This document shows, piece after piece, positions 13,807 through 18,460 of a stretch of DNA of 18,460 bases. The position numbers and the translations under genes were made by a program. The DNA comes from Bacillota bacterium (GTDB lineage: Bacteria; Bacillota; Clostridia; Lachnospirales; Lachnospiraceae): positions 1 through 18,460 of the forward strand of contig JAEWEO010000095.1 of assembly GCA_023389295.1 (NCBI GenBank). Direction: 5' to 3'. The notes beneath the pieces were generated by a model. The model ran no database searches. It was given only the letters and a program-made list of their open reading frames with translations, and was not told the DNA's origin. How positions within the stretch are numbered: the stretch's first letter is position 1; each line of letters starts with the position of its first letter.

Positions 13807-15495
13807 ATGATTAATTATAAAGCAAATCCATTCCATTTATCAGATGAGGATATCAAATGGGTGGAGGATACCTATGAAAGTATGACCTTAGAGGAGAAAA
13901 TCGGCCAGCTATTTTGCCCAATCGAATTTTCAACAGAGGAAGATACGTTAAAGAAACTGGTGGAGGAAAAGCATATTGGTGGAGTCCTTTACCGAGAAGG
14001 AGCTGGAGAAGAGATTCAGAATAGTCATAGAATACTACAAAAGTATTCTAAAATCCCTTTATTAACGGCCTCCAACTTGGAAATGGGTGGAACCGGTTCA
14101 GCAAGTGAAGGTACCTATTATGGACGCCAAATGTTAGTAGCTGCAACGAACAATGTAGAAAGAGCCTATCAATTAGGCAAAGTATCTTGTAAAGAAGGAG
14201 CAGCGGTAGGTGTTAACTGGTCTTTTGCACCGGTCGTTGATATTGACTATAGTTTCCGTAACCCTATCACTAATGTAAGAACCTTTGGTGATGATTATGA
14301 ACGTGTTTTAAAAATGAGCGAGGCTTATATGAAGGGGGCTATGGAGGAAAATGTGGCAGTATCCATTAAGCATTTTCCTGGTGATGGTGTTGATGAACGT
14401 GACCAGCATTTAGTAACTAGTGTAAATACGTTCGGATGTAAAGAATGGGATGAAACTTACGGAATAATCTATCAGACACTTATTGAAAAGGGTGCTCTAA
14501 CCATAATGGCAGGGCATATTGCGCTGCCGGCTTATGAGGAAGCTTTTGATGGTAAGCCAAGTGAGAAGATTATCCCAGCCACTTTATCTAAGAATCTGTT
14601 GCAGAACTTGCTTCGGAAAAAACTTGGATTTAACGGATTAATTACAACGGATGCTACGCCTATGGTGGGATTTTGTAGTGCAATGGAACGTAGACTTGCG
14701 GTACCTCTTTCCATAGAATATGGCTGTGATGTGTTCTTATTTAATCGTAGCATGGAGGAGGATATAAAGTACTTAAACGAGGGGATTGAACAGGGAATCC
14801 TATCAAAGGAACGTCTTGAGGAAGCAGTGCTTCGTATCCTTGCTACCAAAGCAGCATTAAAATTACATGAAAAGCAAAAGGCAGGTACCTTGGTACCAGA
14901 AAAAGATGCTTTAGAAGTTCTTAGCTGCAAAGAGCACGACCTATGGGCAAAGGAATGTGCAGATGAAGGGATAACTCTAGTAAAGGATACACAGAACTTA
15001 TTGCCCATTCATGCGACAAAGCATAAGAAAGTTCTTCTTGAAATCCTTGGTGATTTCCCTTCCAACGATAGAGTCTATGAATCCTTTGAAAGACTACTGA
15101 CCAAAGAGGGATTTGCTGTCACCAAATATATACCGGAGAGCTTTCATACACCAAGAGAAACCGTAGAAGAATTTAAAAGTAAATACGATCTTGTGATCTA
15201 TATAGGTAATATTGAAAATGCCAGCAATAAGACGGTAACAAGAATCCATTGGCATACCTTCTTTGGCTCCGGTAATAATGTTCCTTGGTTTGTGGAGGAA
15301 GTACCTGCCCTCTTTGTAAGTGTAGGTAATCCCTATCATTTAATGGATGCACCAATGATTAAGACTTATATCAATGGCTACTGCAATTCTGAATATGTGA
15401 TAACAGCAGTAGTTGAGAAAATCATGGGTAGAAGTAAGTTTAAAGGAATAAATCCTATCGACCCATTCTGTGGAAAAATAGATACAAGATTCTAA
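13807..15495 (+). CDS. GH3 family enzyme of the His-Asp dyad (NagZ-like) type; possible retaining phosphorylase
   Basis: Cytoplasmic two-domain GH3 protein, 562 aa, without a signal peptide. The barrel starts with MTLEEKIGQLF (26-36) and holds KHFPGDGVDERDQH (188-201). This matches the NagZ pattern KHFPGxG-x4-D-S/T-H with Gln in place of Ser/Thr, so Asp 199 and His 201 would be the acid/base dyad. The nucleophile is Asp 282 in LITTDATPM, like the TDALxM of Gram-positive NagZ. A second domain (about 385-562) follows. Ordinary beta-glucosidases of GH3 lack this dyad. Family knowledge gives two options: beta-N-acetylglucosaminidase, or a phosphorylase forming beta-sugar 1-phosphate. I start at the ATG at 13807, nine bases after GTGAGG; a GTG at 13792 has no upstream ribosome site. 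It is the last gene of the transporter operon, with beta-phosphoglucomutase next. Confidence 0.85.
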   Translation: MINYKANPFHLSDEDIKWVEDTYESMTLEEKIGQLFCPIEFSTEEDTLKKLVEEKHIGGVLYREGAGEEIQNSHRILQKYSKIPLLTASNLEMGGTGSASEGTYYGRQMLVAATNNVERAYQLGKVSCKEGAAVGVNWSFAPVVDIDYSFRNPITNVRTFGDDYERVLKMSEAYMKGAMEENVAVSIKHFPGDGVDERDQHLVTSVNTFGCKEWDETYGIIYQTLIEKGALTIMAGHIALPAYEEAFDGKPSEKIIPATLSKNLLQNLLRKKLGFNGLITTDATPMVGFCSAMERRLAVPLSIEYGCDVFLFNRSMEEDIKYLNEGIEQGILSKERLEEAVLRILATKAALKLHEKQKAGTLVPEKDALEVLSCKEHDLWAKECADEGITLVKDTQNLLPIHATKHKKVLLEILGDFPSNDRVYESFERLLTKEGFAVTKYIPESFHTPRETVEEFKSKYDLVIYIGNIENASNKTVTRIHWHTFFGSGNNVPWFVEEVPALFVSVGNPYHLMDAPMIKTYINGYCNSEYVITAVVEKIMGRSKFKGINPIDPFCGKIDTRF

Positions 15496-15500
15496 TAATA

Positions 15501-15509
15501 TGTTATAAT
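15501..15509 (+). promoter_or_regulatory. Extended -10 promoter ahead of beta-phosphoglucomutase
   Basis: TGTTATAAT is a perfect extended -10 (TGn plus TATAAT at 15504-15509), just after the GH3 stop codon. The -35 at 17 bp (GATACA) is weak. Start near 15516 would give a leader of about 85 nt containing the hairpin at 15559-15583. Confidence 0.5.
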
Positions 15510-15558
15510 AGAATAAAACAGCAAATATTCGATAAGATAAAATGTTTGTTGCTATCAG

Positions 15559-15584
15559 AAAGGGTGCCTCTTTAGCACCCTTTT
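15559..15584 (+). terminator. Hairpin with short T-run between GH3 and beta-phosphoglucomutase
   Basis: Stem AAAGGGTGC/GCACCCTTT (15559-15567 with 15575-15583), 7-nt loop, followed by a four-T run. It ends seven bases before the AGGAGG of the next gene. It can end the transporter-GH3 transcript or act as an attenuator in the leader made from the promoter at 15501. The short T-run suggests partial read-through. Confidence 0.6.
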
Positions 15585-15602
15585 GTACACAGGAGGATGG
15601 TT

Positions 15603-16256
15603 ATGTCACATAAGGGTTTACTATTTGATTTGGATGGAGTCATTGTTGATACTGCAAAATATCACTATATTGCATGGAAAGAAATCGCAGAGGAGCTTGG
15701 GATTAATTTCACCGAAGAGGATAATGAAAGACTGAAAGGCGTAAGTCGTGTGCGTTCCTTTGAGATTATTCTTGAGATTGGTAATTGTACGATGCCGGAA
15801 GAAGAACAGGAATTCTATCGGACGAAGAAGAACGAAGTATATCTAAGTTATATTCTGAAAATGGAAGAAGATGAAATCCTTCCGGGGGTTCGAAAATTTC
15901 TAATAGACGTCAAGAAGAAGGGCTATAGAATTGCGTTAGGCTCTGCAAGTAAGAACTCCAGAGTGATTTTGGATCGTTTACACCTTACTGATTTATTTGA
16001 TGCTATTGTAGATGGAACGAAGGTTGCAAAGGCTAAGCCTGATCCCGAGGTATTCCTTAGAGGAGCCAAGGAGCTTGGTCTTGAGGCTGGTGAATGTATC
16101 GTATTTGAAGATGCATTTGCAGGAATTGAAGCAGCCCATGCCGGTAATATGAAGGCGGTAGGAATAGGTAGCAAAGAGCTACTCCCGGAGGCTGATTATC
16201 ATATGCCGGGCTTCGAAGGAATTACCATAGAGGAAATTGAAGAGAAACTTAAATAA
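15603..16256 (+). CDS. pgmB: Beta-phosphoglucomutase
   Basis: HAD-superfamily mutase converting beta-glucose 1-phosphate to glucose 6-phosphate, 217 aa. The core motif is FDLDGVIVDTAKYH with nucleophile Asp 9, acid/base Asp 11 and the cap-contacting His 21. The beta-PGM-specific substrate loop LKGVSRVRS has Lys 45 and Arg 49. Ser 114 (GSASKN), Lys 145 (KAKPDP) and the magnesium ligands Glu 169-Asp 170 complete the set. All fall at the same or nearly the same numbers as in the Lactococcus lactis enzyme. AGGAGG at 15591-15596 is six bases before the ATG at 15603; an earlier ATG at 15597 touches the ribosome site and is unlikely. No maltose or trehalose phosphorylase, the usual beta-glucose 1-phosphate source, is nearby, which makes the adjacent GH3 enzyme the candidate supplier. 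Confidence 0.93.
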   Translation: MSHKGLLFDLDGVIVDTAKYHYIAWKEIAEELGINFTEEDNERLKGVSRVRSFEIILEIGNCTMPEEEQEFYRTKKNEVYLSYILKMEEDEILPGVRKFLIDVKKKGYRIALGSASKNSRVILDRLHLTDLFDAIVDGTKVAKAKPDPEVFLRGAKELGLEAGECIVFEDAFAGIEAAHAGNMKAVGIGSKELLPEADYHMPGFEGITIEEIEEKLK

Positions 16257-16290
16257 ATAAAAGAGTTAAGCTCATGTAAAAATACTTTTT

Positions 16291-16367
16291 AAGAGGGGCT
16301 GTTGCAAAATGTTGGATCTATGGATATGCCTTGCCTCACACACCAACAATTTGCAGCGGCCCCTTTT
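16291..16367. repeat. 25-bp imperfect inverted repeat; two-way terminator, possibly MITE-derived
   Basis: Arms 16291-16315 and 16343-16367 pair over 25 bp with three G-U wobbles and one A-A mismatch, around a 27-nt loop. It lies between convergent genes (beta-phosphoglucomutase and rhodanese), and T-rich DNA follows on both sides, so it probably ends both transcripts. The arm sequence GGGGCTGTTGCAAAA resembles ends of some insertion sequences as I recall them. TTTTA occurs on both flanks (16287-16291 and 16364-16368). Confidence 0.65.
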
Positions 16368-16374
16368 AGCCTAC

Positions 16375-16809
16375 CTATTCCTCTGTTGTGACTTCGTATG
16401 GCCAGTCAATGATACCACCAAAATCATAAATAGAGGTATAGCCAAGACGATTTAAGGTTTTTGCGGCCTGTGCACTTCTACGACCACTACGACAGTATAC
16501 GAGTATGGTAGCTTCCTTGTCCTTTAACTGTTCCTCTGCACGTTCTTCAAGCTCATAATCGGGAATTAAAAGTGCATCTTTAATATGCCCCAGGGCAAAT
16601 TCCTCTTCTGTTCTTACATCTAAGATGATAATCTCATCATTATCCTCCATCATTTGTTTTGCCTCCTCGGCACTAATTGTTTCAAGGATTGGAGCATCCT
16701 TTGTGGCAGAAATGTTACTTGCACCTTCATAAGAGGTATCACCTTTGGAACAGGCCGTTAGAAATAGGGATATACTTAGGATACCAAAGTATAGTAGATA
16801 TTTTATCAT
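16375..16809 (-). CDS. Rhodanese-domain lipoprotein
   Basis: Membrane-anchored extracytoplasmic single-domain rhodanese, 144 aa. The signal peptide is MIKYLLYFGILSISLFLTAC with lipobox LTAC, so Cys 20 would be lipidated. The domain runs from about 45 to 140, with LDVRTEEEFALGHIKDA (63-79) and the active loop YCRSGRRS (105-112) carrying the catalytic Cys 106. Rhodaneses transfer sulfur from thiosulfate or persulfide carriers; the partner here is unknown. AAGGAG lies seven bases before the ATG at 16809; a further-upstream in-frame Met would bury the signal peptide. It stands alone, convergent with beta-phosphoglucomutase, and is not evidently linked to sugar use. The stop codon is seven bases from the edge of the inverted repeat. 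Confidence 0.9.
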   Translation of the reverse strand: MIKYLLYFGILSISLFLTACSKGDTSYEGASNISATKDAPILETISAEEAKQMMEDNDEIIILDVRTEEEFALGHIKDALLIPDYELEERAEEQLKDKEATILVYCRSGRRSAQAAKTLNRLGYTSIYDFGGIIDWPYEVTTEE

Positions 16810-16832
16810 AATAGATCTCCTTTCAGGGGTGT

Positions 16833-16860
16833 ATTTTAATTGTATTGTAAATGATTTCAA
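16833..16860 (-). promoter_or_regulatory. Candidate sigma-A promoter of the rhodanese gene
   Basis: On the minus strand TTGAAA (16860-16855) and TAAAAT (16838-16833) are 16 bp apart, each one base from consensus. Start would be near 16826, giving a leader of about 17 nt with AAGGAG in it. The remaining DNA up to 17089 shows no promoter I would defend and no RNA gene. Confidence 0.4.
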
Positions 16861-17089
16861 AGGCAAGTATTAATGTATTTATTAGTATTAGTATTAGCAA
16901 ATTTTTTATTGCAAAGATTTAGTTCTATAGCAATTATTGTAGCTGATACAAAAAAGAAACTCTGTGACATTATCACGAGGCAAATTATTTAGGAGAAAAG
17001 ATTTGGAATAATATTGGAACTTGACTGATATAAATTCATAGAAGGACAAAAGTAGATATAAAATCTAGAGGTGAGGCGGGTGCATTAAA

Positions 17090-17512
17090 ATGGATGAATA
17101 TGAATTAAGAGGAAATGTCTATGATTATATCAAAGAAATAAGCCATTATAGCCAAATGCAAGTTTTTGCTACATCATCTTACCAAAAAAAATATTTTCAG
17201 CTGCAGATTGATGAAACCACCGATGAGTTAATGAATTTGATTCAAACTTATTTGGATGAAGCTGCAAGACATGCAAAGTCCTATTCCATACAGCTTCCAC
17301 CAGAACCAGAAGAGCAAAAGATAGAATTTGAGGAAGATGTGCCTATTGATGGAAGTATACCAATGTTAGAGGAAGAGATGGCACCGGAAGGATTAAGAGA
17401 AATAACCAAGGAGGAGTTATCAGATAGTAACGGTAGCGGAGGAAAACCGGCCTATGTTGCAGTAGATGGTAATGTATATGATGTTTCAAAGGTAGGAAAA
17501 TTAATTCAATAA
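17090..17512 (+). CDS. Unknown protein ending in a truncated cytochrome-b5-like domain
   Basis: A 140-aa protein. Residues 1-68 are largely helical and polar, from a tyrosine-rich start (YELRGNVYDYIKEISHYSQ) through ETTDELMNLIQTYLDEAARHAK. A Glu/Pro-rich acidic linker follows (about 70-100). The C-terminus REITKEELSDSNGSGGKPAYVAVDGNVYDVSKV reads as the start of a cytochrome-b5-like heme/steroid-binding domain as found in many Clostridia. It stops after GKLIQ, before the His residues that would hold heme, about half a domain short. A terminator follows within eight bases, so nothing more is translated, and I see no continuation in other frames. GAGGCGGG is nine bases before the ATG. Either a deletion remnant that is still expressed, or a shortened domain with a non-heme role. 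Confidence 0.7.
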   Translation: MDEYELRGNVYDYIKEISHYSQMQVFATSSYQKKYFQLQIDETTDELMNLIQTYLDEAARHAKSYSIQLPPEPEEQKIEFEEDVPIDGSIPMLEEEMAPEGLREITKEELSDSNGSGGKPAYVAVDGNVYDVSKVGKLIQ

Positions 17513-17519
17513 CATAAAA

Positions 17520-17544
17520 AAAGGCTGCAAAGGCAGCCTTTCTT
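17520..17544 (+). terminator. Intrinsic terminator of the truncated b5-domain gene
   Basis: Stem AAAGGCTGC/GCAGCCTTT (17520-17528 with 17533-17541), loop AAAG, then TTTCTT. An A-run precedes it. It starts seven bases after the stop codon. Confidence 0.85.
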
Positions 17545-17554
17545 CATCCTATAG

Positions 17555-17580
17555 AAAAGTTTAATTTAGAATATTAAACT
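17555..17580 (-). terminator. Likely terminator of the first small Cys/Gly-rich gene
   Basis: Stem AGTTTAAT/ATTAAACT (17558-17565 with 17573-17580), 7-nt loop, followed on the minus strand by TTTTCTAT. It overlaps the stop codon at 17574-17576. The stem has only eight AT-rich pairs. Confidence 0.45.
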
Positions 17581-17930
17581 GCATTATGACAAAAAGCAGC
17601 AATGCGATCAATCGGGATATCACATACGGAACCAGTAACATGTCGATTGTGACCATTATTATTGCCTCTGCCCATACCTTGGCAACCTCTGCCGTTATTA
17701 TTTTCAAATTCTCCGCAGATATTTTCTGCAAGAGGATTAGAAGGTGCACGGCCTTGCTCTGTTACCAGGCGAACAAAATCGCAATTTACTGATAATATAA
17801 CTCCTGTAAAACCACACCCGGAAGCACCACCGCTGGTTGTAAATATTGTTACTGTTTCTCCTACGAATTCATTAATATGTCTAGCGAAGTTGTTCTCTCT
17901 GGACCCGCTACTACAACTATTACCTCTCAT
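17574..17930 (-). CDS. Small Cys/Gly-rich protein of unknown function, paralogue A
   Basis: A 118-aa protein I do not recognise by function. The core FVGETVTIFTTSGGASGCG, then FTGVILSVNCDFVRLV, looks like strands of a small beta-barrel of Sm/PRC-like type. A variable middle rich in Gly, Asn and His (about 75-98) and a conserved tail GSVCDIPIDRIAAFCHNAV follow. It shares core and tail with the protein encoded upstream at 18079-18384. The ATG at 17930 has AGGAGG seven bases upstream; two earlier in-frame ATGs are too close to or ahead of that site. Similar small proteins occur in spore-forming Clostridia, and a CATAnnnTA box upstream hints at sporulation control. No signal peptide or membrane helix. 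A spore-coat or spore-surface role is an inference only. Confidence 0.75.
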   Translation of the reverse strand: MRGNSCSSGSRENNFARHINEFVGETVTIFTTSGGASGCGFTGVILSVNCDFVRLVTEQGRAPSNPLAENICGEFENNNGRGCQGMGRGNNNGHNRHVTGSVCDIPIDRIAAFCHNAV

Positions 17931-17989
17931 AATCATTCCTCCTATAAATTTAATGTGGGTCTTCATGACACTCAGTCAATGAGATATCC

Positions 17990-17998
17990 TACAATATG
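17990..17998 (-). promoter_or_regulatory. Sporulation-type -10 box (CATAnnnTA) of paralogue A
   Basis: CATATTGTA on the minus strand fits the sigma-K/sigma-E -10 pattern CATAnnnTA, 59 nt before the ATG. No clear matching -35 was found. The same pattern stands 57 nt before the start of the paralogue. Confidence 0.35.
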
Positions 17999-18023
17999 TT
18001 ATTCACTTTTGTTTCTTTGAGTG

Positions 18024-18049
18024 ACAATTTATAACAAAATGTAAATTGT
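18024..18049. terminator. Weak AT-rich hairpin between the two paralogues
   Basis: ACAATTTA/TAAATTGT (18024-18031 with 18042-18049) with a 10-nt loop. A T-run follows only on the plus strand, where no gene ends, so as a terminator for the minus-strand gene at 18079 it is doubtful. Confidence 0.25.
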
Positions 18050-18078
18050 TTTTACAGCGTTTTGCTCTTTCATGCTTT

Positions 18079-18384
18079 TTATATTGCATTGTGGCAAAAA
18101 GCAACAATTTTATCTAAAGGGATATCGCAAACGGAACCAACAGTAAAGATAGGCCCTTCATCCATATTATTTTCTTCTCTGCAATCTCTGCAATTTTTTC
18201 GATCGCCGCAGATAACTTCACTTAACGGATTATTAGGAGCGGTTCCAATTCTGTTAACTAGGGTAACAAAATTCGAATTAACTCTTAACAGTACTCCTGT
18301 TAAACCACAACCGGAGACACCGCCACCGGTAATAAAAATCGTTACGGTTTGCCCTACAAATTTGCAAAGTTCATCTAATGACAT
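18079..18384 (-). CDS. Small Cys/Gly-rich protein of unknown function, paralogue B
   Basis: A 101-aa protein, function unknown. It starts MSLDELCKFVGQTVTIFITG and contains GGVSGCGLTGVLLRVNSNF, a Cys/charged middle (CGDRKNCRDCREE, about 59-71) and the tail VGSVCDIPLDKIVAFCHNAI. Core and tail align closely with paralogue A, while the middles differ: Cys-rich here, Gly/Asn/His-rich there. AAAGGAGG is seven bases before the ATG. It lies 148 bp upstream of paralogue A on the same strand, each with its own ribosome site and own candidate -10 box. The conserved Cys in SGCG and SVCDIP, and CHNA at the end, may be structural, cross-linking or metal ligands. A tandem duplication with diverged inserts is the simplest history. 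Confidence 0.75.
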   Translation of the reverse strand: MSLDELCKFVGQTVTIFITGGGVSGCGLTGVLLRVNSNFVTLVNRIGTAPNNPLSEVICGDRKNCRDCREENNMDEGPIFTVGSVCDIPLDKIVAFCHNAI

Positions 18385-18441
18385 AAAGCTTCCTCCTTTA
18401 AATTCACCTAGATTTCAAAGAAGTCTATTGAAATCCTAATA

Positions 18442-18450
18442 TATCATATG
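18442..18450 (-). promoter_or_regulatory. Sporulation-type -10 box (CATAnnnTA) of paralogue B
   Basis: CATATGATA on the minus strand fits CATAnnnTA, 57 nt before the ATG at 18384. The window ends ten bases further upstream, so a -35 cannot be judged. Confidence 0.35.
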
Positions 18451-18460
18451 CGTTAGGTGT

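Noticed and set aside
14532..15008. Open frame of 158 codons on the minus strand
   Set aside because: It lies wholly antisense to the GH3 coding region, has no ribosome site, and its translation is Ser/Arg-rich without a recognisable domain. A shadow of the real gene.
17021..17034. Promoter from TTGACT and TATAAA upstream of the b5-domain gene
   Set aside because: The two boxes are only 2 bp apart; no pairing with 16-18 bp spacing was found.
17586..17982. Plus-strand open frames over paralogue A
   Set aside because: They mirror the conserved minus-strand gene, which has AGGAGG, a paralogue and a terminator. Same reasoning for the plus-strand frame at 18062-18439.
1..18460. CRISPR array, tRNA, rRNA, riboswitch or complete insertion sequence
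   Set aside because: I saw no regularly spaced repeats, no cloverleaf or rRNA sequence, no known riboswitch core and no transposase gene.

Overview
The window looks like a low-GC Gram-positive of the Lachnospiraceae (Clostridium cluster XIVa, close in style to Lachnoclostridium/Clostridium phytofermentans or Ruminococcus-type plant-fibre degraders). The reasons are AT-rich DNA, strong AGGAGG ribosome sites, lipoprotein sugar-binding proteins, and a cellobiose 2-epimerase and GH130 pair that read very much like the Ruminococcus albus enzymes. The organism call is recognition from protein sequence, not a database result.

Layout. (1) 1-1317: the 3' part of a Wzz/BY-kinase polysaccharide co-polymerase gene, closed by a perfect 21-bp hairpin. 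(2) 1469-6167: a mannan-disaccharide operon behind a good sigma-A promoter. It encodes mannose-6-phosphate isomerase, cellobiose/mannobiose 2-epimerase, mannosylglucose phosphorylase (GH130_1) and mannooligosaccharide phosphorylase (GH130_2). Its terminator lies inside the 3' end of the convergent regulator gene. (3) 6066-8573, minus: an AraC-type regulator fused to a GH39-like domain whose acid/base Glu is replaced by Gln. (4) 8802-15495: a divergent operon for a CUT2-type sugar ABC transporter (ATPase, two different permeases, lipoprotein binding protein) and a cytoplasmic GH3 enzyme of the His-Asp dyad (NagZ-like) type. (5) 15501-16256: beta-phosphoglucomutase with its own extended -10 and a leader hairpin. 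(6) 16291-16809: a 25-bp inverted repeat that may be a MITE-like element serving as a two-way terminator, then a rhodanese lipoprotein on the minus strand. (7) 17090-17512: a protein ending in a cytochrome-b5-like domain cut off before its heme ligands. (8) 17574-18384, minus: two paralogous small Cys/Gly-rich proteins, each preceded at almost the same distance by a CATAnnnTA box like a sporulation sigma-E/K -10.

How it fits together. The epimerase turns mannobiose into mannosylglucose. The GH130 enzymes phosphorolyse mannosylglucose and longer mannooligosaccharides to alpha-mannose 1-phosphate, and ManA handles mannose 6-phosphate; a phosphomannomutase, a mannanase and the mannan porter are not in view. 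The second half may hold a less familiar module. GH3 enzymes with a His acid/base can act as retaining phosphorylases that yield beta-sugar 1-phosphates, and the next gene is a beta-phosphoglucomutase with the full catalytic set of that enzyme. This suggests a locus in which inverting (GH130) and retaining (GH3) phosphorolysis run side by side under one AraC-GH39 sensor. The enzyme families are clear; the coupling is inference.
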